From positions 12,161,882 through 12,225,881 of the forward strand of contig NC_088778.1 of NCBI RefSeq assembly GCF_954871325.1: a DNA stretch of 64,000 nt, written 5' to 3'. Shown in pieces: positions 1 to 14,070 of this stretch. Under the pieces are notes generated by a model. The model made no database searches and had not been told where the DNA came from. It saw only the letters and a program-made list of their open reading frames with translations. The position numbers were made by a program, and so were the translations under genes. The DNA comes from Gordionus sp. m RMFG-2023. Lineage: Eukaryota; Nematomorpha; Gordioida; Chordodea; Parachordodidae. Every line of letters begins with the position of its first letter. The stretch's first letter is position 1.

Positions 1-1640
1 TAATTCTATTAAGTAATATATAGATTTAATTTTTTTATTTAAAAATTAATAAGACTGTCTAAATATTTATTAAATGAATACTAATTTAAATATTAGATTA
101 GATTATAACATATAAATTATATTTTCACTATGTCAGCTTGCAATCAAATTCTGTGTTAAAAATAGAATATCAATATCACTCACTAAGTATTAATTTAGCA
201 TTAATAGTTGAAGCTTAATTGACTATTATTATTAAATTATTATATAACCCTTATTAAATAAATATAATCATTAATTGATAACTAAAAAATTTAATATTGT
301 AATTAGCCGAGTTCAAAATGACTAATCAACTGTATATTTATTTTTAAATTTTATTATCATACCTATTCCTCAAGTTCCAAATAAGTATAAGAGATTTCTT
401 TATAAAAATAAGTAATTAGACATATAGGTTTATAAAATATTAGATAAAATGCCACTTTTATAGACGTATTTGACAGTTATATAATATATTACAGTTAATA
501 TTATAATGAATTTTACTAATAAATGCTTTTGATAATAAATATAGTAACAATTAGTATTTAACGCCATCTATTTAGTTATAAATAATTTTAAAATTAAACA
601 TTTTATTATTCATCCTAGAATAGATGTAATAAATTTGATATCTTATCTTCTCTTTTTTACGTATTTTTAGGAAAGCTATTTTTTTCTTTATCGAAAAACA
701 GTTTTGAGTTAAATTTTTAATACAAGTATATTTGATATTATTACAAACTACTATTATTTTAAGATATAATATACCTACTAGAGGTGGTGCGATAATATAT
801 AAAATCTTAATTGTTTCATCATATCATTCTGGTCTTTTTTATAGTTAGAAAATATTTCATCTATAATTAAGCATCCTTGCCGTTTAAATAACTCCAGGCT
901 TCAATATATTTGCATAATTATTTCTTCCAAAGATTTTTAATGTTTTTATTTTATTAATTATCCAACATAATAAATTCTGATATTAGTTTACATCGTGAGT
1001 GTCATGGCTATTACTGCAAATTAACCAGCATCTATTATTTGTGTTGCTATGTAATTTAAGATTATTACTACAGCTGCTGAGCTGAGAGCAGATAGCATAT
1101 TTAGATAAACAATAATTCAATGTGTAGTCGTTTATATATCATTTAAAATGGAAGATAATCTTTTAGAAATTTAATATCTCACAATAATTTTCTCGATTAC
1201 TTATCTAGCTTCCATCATGTCATCTAAAAGGAAGCTCTAACCACCATATAGTTTTATGATTTGGATTGGTCGTTTATTCTACTTCAAGAATTGTTGATTT
1301 GGTTTAAGCCTATAAATTTTTCCTCATTAGTCCATTCTATAAGCCATTGTCTAAAATAGTAACAGAGAGTTATATTAGTTTGATAACCTTTTGTCAATGT
1401 AAGTTGCTAAGAATTATATTATTGCATTATGTGGTATTTACGAAAATATTTAATACTGTAATAAATAGATTTTGTATTAAAAAATATTATTTTTAGAAAT
1501 GTCTTGTATTGTTTTAATTATTTATATGCTAGTTTATTTTGTATGCATAATATAATAAAGGACAAAATATGAAAGTCAGAATAATTGTTCAGAGTTAAAA
1601 TTTAAACCCCCCCCCCCCCCAAAAAAAAAAATTTTTTTTT
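1..1640. repeat. Interspersed repeat A, copy 1 (uninterrupted)
   Basis: This stretch has no credible gene. It aligns by eye, in the same orientation, with 6130-7039 followed directly by 15764-16540, so it is the uninterrupted paralogue of a copy split by a large insertion. The word actccagg at 891-898 is the empty counterpart of the 8-bp duplication flanking that insertion. The copy runs off the left edge of the window. Bases 405-640 are an inverted match to 7700-7940 and 52850-53006, so repeat A shares parts with the hAT-like elements. Family name unknown. Confidence 0.6.
1607..1640. repeat. Poly-C / poly-A / poly-T tract
   Basis: Fourteen C residues are followed by about eleven A and ten T. 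The tract sits where the second copy of repeat A carries a GC-rich segment (about 16596-16690), so it may mark the eroded end of that repeat. Confidence 0.7.
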
Positions 1641-1857
1641 AGTTAAGCCCCCTGAGATTGTAAAGGCTAGCGACCCCCTGATGGATATTATTAGTATAAA
1701 GACTTACAATTCCTCACATCTAGGAAGTAATATAAAAAATAGATTTGAGCACCTTTGCAAATATTTGCATTTCAAGACAACACAAGTCTATTTTTGATAA
1801 TAAAAGCTTCAACAATACTAATGCTTCTTAATATACTCTAATGCCAAAATTTATAAT

Positions 1858-3844
1858 GGGCCATTCCACGTCAAATCGATCACAATTCGGCCAACCCCTT
1901 TTAAAATTGTTAAATTCTGGAATTATTTAGATAGGTAAAAGAGTGAGAAAGTCGTTTATTTTAGCTCGATAGCACACCTGGTTCTCGAGATATAGTGGCT
2001 CAAAGGTACAAAAAAGAGCAACTTTGGAATCTGTAAAATTTTAAAATGCTTATATCTCAAAAACTATTTAAAAATTATAATATATCATTTTGTAGGTAAA
2101 GAAGATCTCTAATGGGCTAACAAAGAATAATAAATATTGGCGCCATTATAGACTTTTAATATCCGGTTTACCTAAATTGCTTTGTATTTTTAAGCAAAAT
2201 AGTAAGTTTGTTTTCGAATTTTTTTTTATTGCTTTTTATTTAGACACCTTTGCTAAATATATATACAATATCAAAATCTTGGAAACGCTATCGACTCCAA
2301 AAATTGATAAAAAAATAGATGGCGCTTTATAAAATTACAGATTATGGTTAAAATTTTGCTGCCTAATTATCAATACCCAGATATTTTCACTTTTTATACT
2401 AAAAAATTTTGATTTAATATATAATATTCTAATTAAATGAGGAGCAGAGTGGGCATATGCCCATTAGACACTTAATAATGTAACAAATTTTCAATAATAA
2501 TGTTTCATATAATTTTTTTAATTTTTAAGGTACCTACAATTTCATCGAATTTTTCATTATATGATGATAGATAATGGTATAATTTTAGTCCTTAAAACTT
2601 TTTTTTACTCTAGATATTTTTTTCTTCGAATATTTCTATTCACATAAGCCTTTTCTTTTAATGAGAGATTCCCCATTTAATTGTAGGGATATATTAATGT
2701 TATCAATAGCCTCTTGATTAATTATATGAGGGCAGAATCAATATCTACATTGTCATTTGAAGTATAAGGAATGTTTGCTAATTTTTGTCGGCATGTAGAG
2801 CATATTAACATATCTTAATTGAATGGTAAATTTTTTTGGGTCATCCAGGGTAGAATCTTTCTTAGATTCTCGCGATAATAAGCATGTCTCTGTAGATTAA
2901 ATGGGTTGCAACATTTTAATATTTGGTACGTCCATCTGTGATATAGAATAAAATTTTAATTGATCTACACCTAGAATACATGTTTTTGCACTCTCCAAAT
3001 CCAGATTGTTATTGGTAGACAGACGATAAAATTAATCCTGAACGGACAGGTTAAAATTATTTTGCAGAAAGAGAGATCGTTTTAAACAATTTATTTTGTA
3101 AAATATAATCGAATATATGCCAATAAAATATTCGTCTTTACTGCAGCTGTTATATATTATCGAGCTAATAAGTCATTCGCTCGCTATAGTAGCAAAGTAG
3201 AGATCAAAAATGTAAAACATTTTAAGGATAGTGTGAGGGGGGGGGGGGTAGGGTAGAACTTAAAAATTTTGTCACAATTCTTATAAACGTATTAATATTT
3301 TTATTTTCCTTAAGAATAATATTTTTCAACCATTAGCGCCATCTACTTTTATTTTCAATTTTTGGTAAAAATGTATATTTCGGAAATGTCGATAGCGTCG
3401 CCAAGGTTTTGACATCGTATATATATTTATAAAAGGTGTCTAAATCAATAGCAAACAAAAAAATTCGAAAACAAACTCACTATTTTGCTTAAAAATACAG
3501 GTAAAACAATTTAGGTAAACCGGATGTAAAAACCTATAATGGCGCCAATATTTATTATTCTTTGTTATCCCATTAGAGAATTTCTTTACCTATGATATAC
3601 TATAATTTTTTTTACTATAAATAGTTTTTGAGATATAAGCATTTTAAAAATTTTAAAGATCCTAATGTGGCTCTTTTTTGTTTTTTTGAGCCCCTATATC
3701 TCGAGAATCAGGTGTGCTAGCGAACTAAAATAAACGGCTTTCTTATTCTTTTACCTATCTAAATAATTTCAGAAATTTTTAACAATTTTAAAATGGGTCT
3801 GCCGAAAAAGTGCCTTTTTTGATCGATTTGACGTGGAATGGCCC
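1858..3844. mobile_element. Inverted-repeat (palindromic) DNA element, GGGCCATTCC family
   Basis: The left tip gggccattccacgtcaaatc is mirrored by the right tip ending acgtggaatggccc at 3844. The inverted match continues inward for several hundred bases; for example 2140-2215 mirrors about 3465-3545, including ggcgcc and aaaccggat. No transposase is visible, so this is a non-autonomous element of about 2 kb. I could not define a target-site duplication with confidence, so the superfamily is left open. A related copy lies at 18433-19588, and related single ends occur near 23795 and 37673. Confidence 0.75.
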
Positions 3845-6125
3845 ATATAAAATTAAAACCTTATAAATTTGACCATTTTATTATATGGGAATATGGCCTG
3901 TCTTTAGCATATGGAGTAATAAATATATTGAACTACATTTGTTAGGTAATATTTATAATAAAATTATTGTTCTACAAAAGTTATAATAATTATTAGAATA
4001 GAACATTCCATTCTATTAAATACATTACATTTCTTCTTTATAATTTTTAAAATTTTTAATTATTATTTGTCGGATTTGATAAGAATTTGTATTAAAATGA
4101 ATTGAATTTTTTATATCATTGTCTTGTATTATAAGTATACCATATGATATTATCTTTCTGTCTAGGATATGATTAAAATTAATTCGAATAAGAATAATTC
4201 CAAATACATATGTAGATCAGCTCAATTTAACGTTTTACTATTTATTTATTTTACCTTTATTATTTTTAAATTAGGTTTTTTTAAATTTAATAGTAACGCC
4301 TGAAATTTCCCCATTTGTACAGTACTCATATATACTTCTAATTTTCTTAATTATTAATGTTTTTATCTTTTTTAATTTTTTTTATTTTGACCGTTTTTAA
4401 AACATACGTTTTATTTATTAGTATTTTTTAATGTACCTTTTTCTTCCTTTATTTTCCTTTGGATTATATATCAAATCGAGCATTTCATATATTTCAATCT
4501 ATTTTCATTTATATATTTATTTATGTTTTTTTTTCATTTTGAATTTATCATCCCACCCAGAAATAAATTAAATATTATTTGATCGATAATAACCTATTTC
4601 ATTTTTGTTAATTTCTATTGATTTATTGTCGATTTGCGCCGATTTTATTTTATAAATTTCTACATTTTTTAAATTTTTTATTATAGCTCCATTTTCATTC
4701 TATAGGGTTTTATTTATATCTTAATTCTCTAATTTTCATTTTTGCTCTAGGTTTTCCTATATTTTTCATTTTAACTCTGATCGTCGCCCCTTTAGCATAT
4801 AGAGTCAGGGTTGCCATGTCTCCCTCCATCAGCGGGAGACTCCCGCAATTTTTTAGTTTACACGCAGACATTTCTCTCTTGCAAAACTAACGCAATTGGA
4901 AATCTCCCGCAAAAATCTACCGCAATTAATTTCTCCCGCAATTTTTTAAAAAGTATTTTAACGTTTTTAATATATAAATAATAATTTTGAGAGACATTAA
5001 TTGATTATTTTGATATTTATAAAATAAATTTTAAATATTTATTCGAAAAACATGTCTAGTTTGTAAATTTCTTTCTATCCTGTTTTATTTTATCCAATAA
5101 TAAATCAACATCATTTCATTCATATAAGTCAGTACAGGGGAGTATATCAACATCGATTGCAATACAAAAATATTCTCAAAAATAATAAATAATACAGATG
5201 CAACTACAATTGCGGAAATCGTATACATCTATCATGTAGTTTAACATTCACAGAGCTATATCATCACAATGTGGGTCGAATCTTTTTCTTATGATATTTA
5301 ACGACTCCAATATAAGTGCAAACCTTACTTGTGGCAGAACAAAAATCTAGACATAGACGATTTGAAAGATGGTTGAGATAAAAAGAGTTTAGAAGCTAAA
5401 ACCAATATCTGAGAGCTTCAGATTTAATTAATTTAAGGGTGGGAGGTGTCTAATCTTAAGTTTACAATAAATGAACATAAAATTTTAATAATAATTTATT
5501 CTTTAATTCTTCTATCCACTATTTATAATCCTAACAAATTAAAAATTTTTTATACATTATTTTAAAAAGCTTATTATATTTTGTGTCTATTCTTGATATA
5601 AATTTATACCTTTAATATTTAATGTAAATAATAAACTCTGGCATGAACACTTTAAAAAATTTATTTTAAAAAACATAGGGAAAGCAACCTAATCAAAAAA
5701 TATTTATATATTTTTCAACACGATGAACTTTTTTCCAAATTCTAGTCTTCTATTCAATGTGGTTGGCCTGATAACTAGTGTTGTTATAATTTCCGATTTG
5801 GGTTGATTTTAAAAAATAATATTATGTAAGCCTCAAGATTTGGCAAATAGAGATCCAAACCTTTCCGCCATCTATGAGCAAAAATCCAATCGTGCATTAT
5901 AATATTTTGTATAAAATTATAATAATGCAGTTTTTAAAATCGATCCAAATCTGACTTTTTATACTATTGACATTGACTACTATGCAATGGTGTCACTATG
6001 GGGGGAGGTATGGGAGCTCGAGCCCACAGAAAAATTTGAATAGCTGAAGCAAAAAAATTTTATTTTAAATGGCTCCTTAATATCTCCTTGAACTAAAAAT
6101 AAATTTTTTGGATTGCCCTCTGAAT
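3845..6125. other. Gene-free AT-rich spacer
   Basis: No supported coding exon was found on either strand. The only recognisable piece is at 4806-4950, where cagggttgccatgtctccc is followed by several copies of ctcccgcaa. This resembles one end of another hAT-type element, but I found no partner end. The rest is low-complexity AT-rich DNA. Confidence 0.5.
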
Positions 6126-6129
6126 CATT

Positions 6130-7039
6130 TCTTTTATAATTCTATTAAATAATAAATAGATGCAATTTCATTATTTTAAAATTAATAAGACTATCTAAAT
6201 TTTTATTAAATGAATACTATTTTAATTATTAGATTAGTTTGATACATATAAATTATATTTTCAATATGTCAGCTTGCAATCCAATTCTATGTTGAAAAAA
6301 TATCAATTTTACTCATTAAATATCAATTTAGCATCAAAAGTTGATGCTTAATAGACATTTATTATTTAAATTATTAATAACCTTAATTAATTTAATATAA
6401 TCATTTATTAATTGAAAATTAACAAATTTAATATTATAATTAGCCGAGTCCAAAATCACTAATCACCTATATTATTCATTTTTAAATTTAACTACCATGC
6501 CTCCTAAAAATATTTTCAAGTTCTAAATAATTTTTTATAAAATGTAAGTAGACATATAGTTTATAATCCTCTATTATATACAATTGATTATAAAATATTA
6601 GGTAAAATGCCACTTTTTGAAACATTGCGTTAATATTTTAATAAATTTTACTAATAAATGCTTTTGATAATAAATATAAATAACAATTTGCATTCGTTAA
6701 CGCTATCTATTTATTTAAAAATATTATTAAAAAATAAACATCTTATTATTCATCCCACAATAGATGTAATATATCTTCTCTTCTCTTTTTAAATGTTTTT
6801 AATATAGCTCTTTTTTTCTTCTTTGAAAAACAGTTTTGAGTTAAAATTTTCAAAATGAGTATATTTTTGATATTACTACAAACTACTATTTTTTTAAGAT
6901 ATAATATACTAACTAGAGGTGGTGCTACAATAATATATGAAATTTTAATTGCTTTCATCATATTACTCTGGTTCTTATTTTATAGTTACAAAATGTTTCA
7001 TTTCGAATATGGCATCTTTGCCGTATAAATAACTCAAGG
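6130..7039. repeat. Interspersed repeat A, copy 2, left part
   Basis: It matches 1-890 in the same orientation and stops at the 8-bp word actcaagg (7032-7039), which reappears at 15756-15763. The right part of the same copy resumes at 15764. Confidence 0.65.
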
Positions 7040-7429
7040 TATAAGCGTAGTCAAGGAAGGGGGCAAGGGAAAATCCCCTCCTTCAGAAATTTATCACTTT
7101 TTGTGAAAATCATTATTAGCTAATAAAAAAATCCTCATTAGTCCTCTCCCCACTCCTACCCCAAAAAATGTATGCATATATCTTAAACAATATATTTGAA
7201 AGAATGAATATAGAAGTTAATATTTTTTTAAATTAAACTATTCATCATAATTCATACTTATTTAATAAAATTATTTATATAAAAAAAAGTGAAACCAAAA
7301 ATGTCTTTTAAGAAATGAAATTTAAGTCAAAGATAAGTCTTAAGACAAAAGTTAATTTATTATAATTACTAATAATACATCCATAAAATAATTCATAATA
7401 GATCCATATATTATTAAATAATATAATAT

Positions 7430-7485
7430 ATTAAATATTATAAAATATTAAATATTAAATATTAAATATTAAATATAATTTTTTT
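7430..7485. repeat. attaaat short tandem repeat
   Basis: Several consecutive copies of the 7-bp unit attaaat lie in the left part of the 8.7-kb element. No other feature is seen here. Confidence 0.6.
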
Positions 7486-8234
7486 TATAATAGAGTAACT
7501 ACAATTTATTTATCTTAAAAGTAAAATATAATTATAATTATAAAACTATTTATAAAATTAAATTAAAAATTAAATAAAATAAAAAAAATTAATGCACAAT
7601 ACAAACAGTGGTATATTATATGTCTACAGTATATCTAATTTTATCAATTATCGCATGACAAATAATTTTTACAATAGTGAATTATATAGAAGACTATAAA
7701 ATATTGATAAGGACATAAGAAAATGTAAAAAATAATTCAATATTTCAGTAGCGTCAACATCTAATTAGGTACATAAATTTTGGGATTAATAATATGAAGA
7801 CTAATTATTAATATAATTTTTTTATTTAAAATAAATAGATGGCGTTATATAATTGAATGCAAATTGGGTTTTTATTTATTATCAAAAACATTGATTAGTA
7901 AAAATTACTGTAATATATTCTATAACTGTCAAATGTGTCTGTAAAACAGAGTTGTTAAAGTAGCGCACTATCTTTTTTGGTAGCTATAGCTAATAGCCGC
8001 TACTTTTTTTTAATTATTTAATTTTTTAGCGCGCTACTTTTAAAAAATATAGTGAATGTAAGTATAAACATGAAAATTTAAATATAATATCATAATTAAT
8101 TATAATTTTTATAATTTATTATTTAATTTTGAAATTTAAATATATTTTCATTTTTAATTTATATTTTCAATCTGTGTTAATAATCTAAAATGGCATCGCC
8201 CATGGATATCCAAATCCTTGAAAGTGATTAAGAC

Positions 8235-8420
8235 ATGGAAGATTCAATGGAAGAAAATGTACTTAATAGCTCTAATAACGATTTCCCATTCCCTAGATTT
8301 AAAAAATTTTTTAAAATAAATATTAAAACAAAAACTGGATTCAAATTCCTGTGCTTAAAATGTAAAAAAAATATATCATCAAATCAATCGAGTAGCTATA
8401 ACCTGAAGAAACACCTAAAG
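8235..8420 (+). pseudogene. hAT transposase N-terminal BED zinc-finger exon (relic)
   Basis: A short open stretch encodes an acidic start followed by a CLKCKKN...LKKHLK-type BED finger (C-x2-C with a later His) and ends at a gtaaat donor-like site. It lies inside the 7947-9218 hAT copy. The homologous stretch occurs in reverse in the copy at 38285-39788. It is too deleted to be active. Confidence 0.7.
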
Positions 8421-8837
8421 GTAAATTGTTATTTTTACATTATAATATTATTTATTTTATTAGACTTGCTATAAGGAAATAGAGAAACATATAAAAAATT
8501 TTGGTATAGGAGAATCTTCATTCAAAAAGACAAATACTATCCAAACCAAATTAACTGATAATAAACATGCCAATATTTCACAAAAATTGGCTGATAAAGT
8601 AATTGTTGATTTTATTATTGACACAGTTCAGCCATTGTCCTTGGTTGCGATAGGCTAATGGCGAAGCTGAATAATCTTACTCCAACAAACATAGATTGCC
8701 GAGTATCTACCACGAAGACATCCTCAAATAATTTTTTTGAAATTAAAGATGATTTAATAGAAAATCCAATTGATCTTTTTTTTCAATAATTTTTCATATA
8801 TTAAAAATTTATATATAAAATTAAATACCCCCTTGCC

Positions 8838-8961
8838 CTCAAGTGCTAGTGTCGAGAGATTATTTAGTAAAGCAAAGCTTATACTTTCTGATCGTCGCTC
8901 TAGACTTGGGGATGATAATATTGAAATGATATTATTATTAAAATGCAACAAATTAAAATAA
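8838..8961 (+). pseudogene. hAT transposase C-terminal dimerisation domain (relic)
   Basis: The frame reads PSSASVERLFSKAK, then SDRRSRLG and a final EMILLLKCN, the conserved hAT C-terminal dimerisation signature (S-x-E-R-x-F-S, K-R-x-x-L). It is joined to the rest of the relic without the DDE core. Confidence 0.85.
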
Positions 8962-10029
8962 ATATTTATTTATATTGCTTATTTTTTTATAATCTAAACT
9001 AACTATATTTTTATATTTATAAATGTTGATTTTTATATATTATTTATTATACATTTACATTATAAGCAAAAAAAAAATAAAAAAAATTTGTTTCATTTTT
9101 TTCTAAATTTTTTTTTATAAAAAGTAGAAAGTAGCTTAAAAGTAGCTAAAGCTACTTTTTTTGACAAATAGCTATAGCGGTAGCGCGCTACTTTTAAAAA
9201 TAGCGTTTAACAACTCTGCTGTAAAAGGGAAATTTACCTAATATTTTTTTAACCAATTCTATATAATAGAGGAATATCAACTATATGTCTGCTTAAATTT
9301 CTTATACTTGCTTATTAATTACTAGCTAATAACCGTATCAGATCAATTCCGCGAAACTTTTATCGCGAAACACTTTTTCGCGATAACTTTTATCGCGAAT
9401 GTCGTTTATAGCAAAATGTTTTTATAGCGGACGCGAAACATTTATAGCGAAGACAATTTTGCCAAGCCATTGTCGCGAATTTATTTCCGCGAAACCTTAA
9501 GCGCGAATTTATTAGAGCGAATACATTTTAGCGAAACATTTTACGCGAACACTTTATAGCAAATTTTTTATCGCGAATATGTTTGAAGTCATTATCGCGA
9601 GCGCATTACCACGAAACAATAAATATATTGCGAATGCATTTATTTAAAAGAAAACAACATATTATTTATTATTTGATGTTTTTTAATAAAAAATGATTTG
9701 CTACTATTGTAATATTATTTTTGTTACAATTTATTAATGATTTTCACACGCCCAAAATTTTAAGCAAAAAAAATTTTTTGAAGTTAAAAAAGATTTTTGA
9801 ACTTATTATGATAAAAATTTTAAATCTTCTTTGTAAATATATCTTTTTTGAGAAATTCTTTTGTGAAATTTATTATAAATATAAAATTTTTAGGTGAAAT
9901 CTTTTATAATTTTTTTTATCATTTTTGTAAAATTATTATTTCTTAAATATATTAAAAGAGGTGGGTTTTCTAAATAATTTTTTTAAAATATTTATATTCA
10001 ACTTATTTATGTTATTTTATATGATCTTT

Positions 10030-11960
10030 TTAAGGAAAATGATTTAATGTGACAATTGTCATATTCGTTATTTCTAAAGATTTTTGAAATTTATTGACTC
10101 AAAAGGATAAAAATATGATATATATTGTAAAGATGTTAAATTATAAATTCAAAGAAGATGTTCCTTGGAAATATGGCAATTATCATAATCGGTATTTTTA
10201 AACATATTAGATTTTTTTAACGTTAATGGGCAAAAATATGTATTTTTAACATGTTAAATTATAATTTCAATTTGGATGTACCATATAAAAACGACAATTG
10301 TCATAATCATTATTTTTAAAGTTTTTTTACAATTTTTTGGCGTAAATGGGCAAAAATATAAGTTATTACATGTTAAAATAATATTTCAGTGAAGATGTCC
10401 ATAGATATAAGTTACAATTATCATAATCGTTGTTTATAAAGTTTTTTGAATTTTTTTGTTGCAAATGGGTAAAAATATAGATTGTAAACATGGTAAATTA
10501 AAATTTCATGAAGATCTACCATTGAGATGTGACAATTGTCATAATCGTTATTTTTAAAGTTTTTTGATCAAATTGCGTTAAAATAAGTATTGCTAATATA
10601 TTTAAATAAAACTTCAGTGAAGATGCACCCTAGATAAGTGATAATTATCATAATCAATATTTTTAAACTTTTTTAAATTTTTTTAACGTAAATGTGTAGA
10701 AATATAGATTGTAAACAAGTTAAATTAAAATTTCATGAAGATGTACCATAGAAAAGTGACAATTGTCATAATCGTTATTTTATAACTTTTTTATTTTTTT
10801 GACGTAAATGGGCAAAAGTAAGTATTGCTAACATGTTTAAATAAAATTTCAGTGAAGATGTTCCATAGATAAATTACAATTGTCATAATCGTTGTTTATT
10901 TTGAATTCTTTTGTTGTAAATGGGTTATAAATGGTAAACATGCTAAATTAAAATTTCATTAAGATGTACGATTGAAAAGTGACAATTGTCATAATCGTTA
11001 TTTTTAAAGTTTTTTTGATGTAAATGGGCCAAAATAAGTATTGATAACATATTAAAATAAAACTTCAGTGAAGTTGTACCCTAGATAAGTGACAATTGTC
11101 AAAATCGTTATTTTTAAAGTTTTTTGTATTTTTTTAGCGCAAATGGATAAAAATATAGATTATAAACAAATTAGAATTTCATGAAGATGTACCATAAAAA
11201 ATTGACAAATGTCATAATCGTTATTTTATAACTTTTTTTGACGGAAATGGGCTAAAATATATATTGCTAATATGTTAAAATAAAATTTCAGTGAAAATGT
11301 ATCCTAGATAAGTCACAATTGTCACAATCGTTATTATAAAGTTTTTTGAATTTTTTTGACGCAAATGTGTATAAATATAGATTGTAAACATGTTAAATTA
11401 AATTATCATGAAGATGTACCATAGAAAAGTGAGAATAGTTTAATCGTTATTTTTTAACTTTTTAAATTTTTTTGACGTAAATGGGCTAAAATAAGCATTG
11501 CAAACATGTTTAAATAAAAGTTCAGTGAAGATGTACCCTAGATAAGTGACAATTGTCATAATCGTTATTTTTGAAGTTTTTTGAATTTTTTTAACGCAAA
11601 TGGGTAAAAAAATAGATTGTAAACATGTTAAATTAAAATTTCATGAGGATGCACCATAGAAAGGTGACAAATAATCATAATCGTTATTTTTAAAATTATT
11701 TGAATTTTTTAGACGCAAATGGGCAAAAATATAAATTGCTTACAGCTAAAATAAATTTTCAGTGAAGATGTACCATAGATAAGTTACAATTGTCATAATC
11801 GTTGTTAATAAGGTTTTTTGAATTTTTTTGTTGCAAATGGGTAAAAATATAGATTATAAACATGCTAAATTAAAATTTCATGAAGATATACCATTGAAAA
11901 GTGACAATTTTTATAATCGTTTCTTTTAAAGTTCTTTGATGTAAATGGGTTAAAATATAG
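10030..11960 (+). repeat. Satellite arm (left) of foldback element 1
   Basis: About sixteen degenerate units each contain 'gtgaagatgtacc', 'gacaattgtcataatcg' and 'aaatgggtaaaaata'. This is the same monomer as at 53403-55333, with more substitutions and indels. ORFs crossing it are not coding. Confidence 0.85.
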
Positions 11961-12369
11961 ATTTTAATCCATTTTAACCATAATAAAATCTTAACATTAA
12001 ATTTATAGGATGTTAATTGTATCATATATGTAAATAATATTCATATGGTTTTTAAGTTCCTTATATAAAAATCCTACCCTGAATTCAGACTCAGGATTAT
12101 TTTACCACGAGTATACAAAAATATTTGCTAACTGATGCAAGGTTATACATTTTTATAATGTAGAATTAAAATCAATTAATTAAAGGTATAAGATTGTGAA
12201 TCCATATCTTAAAAGTTAAGAATTTAACATAGGTTACAACTATCTTTAATAATCACTTTGCATATTTATATCAAATTTTAAGCTGGATAAAGGGAACAAC
12301 GATTATGAGAATGAAAATATCGATTTGTTTTTTTGTTTGGACTGAGATTTTATTTTAACATTAACAATT

Positions 12370-13345
12370 TATATTTTGTCCAATTGCGTCAAACAATTCA
12401 AAAACTTTAAAAATAACGGTTGACCATTGTCACTTATCTAGGGTACATCTTCACTGAAATATTATTTTAACATGTTAGCAATTAATATTTCAGCCCATTT
12501 GCTTCAAAAAAATTTAAAAACTTTTAAAAACAACGATTATGACAATTGTCACTTTTATATGGTACATCTTCATGAAATTTTAATTTGACATTTTTACAAT
12601 CTATATTTTTACCCTTTTGTATCAAAAAATTTCAAAAAACTTTAAAAACAACGATTATGACAATTGTCACTTATCTATGGTACATCTTCATTGATATTTT
12701 ATTTTAACATGTTAGCATTTTCTATTTTTGCCCATTTGCTTCAAAAAAATTCAAAAAACTTTAAAAATAACGATTATGACAATTGTCACTTATGAAGGGT
12801 ACATCTTCACTGAAGTTTTATTTAAACATGATAGCAATTTATTTTTTGCCCATTTGCTTCAAAAAAATTCAAAAAACTTAAAAAATGATTGACAATTGTC
12901 ATTATCATCTCAACATCTTCACTGAAGTTTTATTTAAACATGTTATCAATACTTATTTTGGCCCATATACGTCAAAAAGGGTTTAAAAATAACGATTATT
13001 ACAATTGTTACTTTTCTGTGGTATATCTTCATGAAATTTTAATTTAACAAGTTTACAATCTATATTTTTACCCATTTACATAAAAAAATTCAAAAAACTT
13101 TAAAAATAAGGATTATGACAATTGTCACTTATCTAGGGTACATCTTCACTGAAGTTTTATTAATACATGTTAACAATACTTATTTTAACCGATTTACGTC
13201 AAAAAAATTTAAAAAACTTTAAAAATAACGATTATGATAATTGTCACTTTTATATGGTGCATCTTAATAAATTTTACCGTAAATAAAATCTAATGTGTTT
13301 AAAAATACCGATTATGATAATTGTCATTTTTCCAAGGAACATCTT
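12370..13345 (-). repeat. Satellite arm (right, inverted) of foldback element 1
   Basis: About eight units of the same monomer run in reverse orientation, each with 'cgattatgacaattgtcac' and 'ggtacatcttcactga'. This arm is shorter than the left one, so the palindrome is asymmetric. Confidence 0.85.
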
Positions 13346-14070
13346 CAATAACGAATATAAAAATTGCCAGATTAAATTATTATCCTTAAAAAGATCATAT
13401 ACATAAATAAGTTAAATAAAAATATTTTTAAAAAATATTATTTAGAAAACCCACCTCTTTTCATATACTTAAAAAATAGATAATTTTACATAAATGATAA
13501 AATAATCTATAAAATATTTCACCTAAAATATTGTTTATTTATAATAAAATTCACAAAAGAATTCCTCAAAAAAGTTATAAAATTTTTATCAAAATATGTT
13601 TAAAAATCTTTTTGAACTTAATATTTTTTGCTTAAAATTTTGGGCGTGAAAATCACTAATAAATTGTAACAAAAATAATATTATAATAGTAGCATATCAT
13701 TTTTTTTATTAAAAAAATATCAAATAAAAGAAATCTATTTTTCATTTCATTTCATAATACAATAATATAAATAAAAAATATATATCATATAATATGTTTA
13801 TTTGTTGATAAATAAAATATTAAATAAAATAAATTATTTTAATAAAAATAAAAAAAATAATAATAGGCTGCTTATTTCGCGAAATAGTTTTCGCTATATT
13901 GTCTTCGCGATTTATGTTTCGCAATATTGACTTCACTATAAAATTTTCGCTAAAGGTTTCGCGATAAGAGTTTAGCTATAATAAAATTCGCGATAAACGA
14001 CATTCGCGATAAAAGTTTCGTGAAAAAGTGTTTCGATAAAAGTTTCGCTGAATTGACTTGGAAACAATTA

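Larger units (their letters stand above)
7947..9218 (+). mobile_element. Non-autonomous hAT element with TAGCGCGCTA subterminal repeats
   Basis: Tips cagagttgttaaag and tttaacaactctg form hAT-type terminal inverted repeats, flanked by a perfect 8-bp duplication ctgtaaaa (7939-7946 and 9219-9226). Both ends carry clustered tagcgcgctac-like words; TAGCGCGCTA is a perfect palindrome. The 1272-bp interior keeps shreds of a transposase: a BED-type CxxC zinc-finger piece (8235-8420), a middle piece (about 8485-8640) and the hAT C-terminal dimerisation motif with SASVERLFSKAK (about 8838-8960). The catalytic core is missing, so this is an internally deleted copy. A sister copy is at 38285-39788. Confidence 0.93.
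9334..14065. mobile_element. Foldback element 1: tcgcga outer arrays, satellite arms
   Basis: The element is a giant inverted repeat. Outer segments 9340-9620 and 13870-14058 consist of spaced tcgcgaa-type words in opposite orientation. Next come arms of a roughly 115-120 bp tandem repeat containing TGACAATTGTCA, running forward at about 10030-11960 and inverted at about 12370-13340. A unique 0.35-kb centre lies at about 11990-12350. The tips share (cgtatcag)atcaattc. No coding capacity is visible. The monomers are clearly diverged from one another, suggesting age. No clear target duplication was found. Confidence 0.8.
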
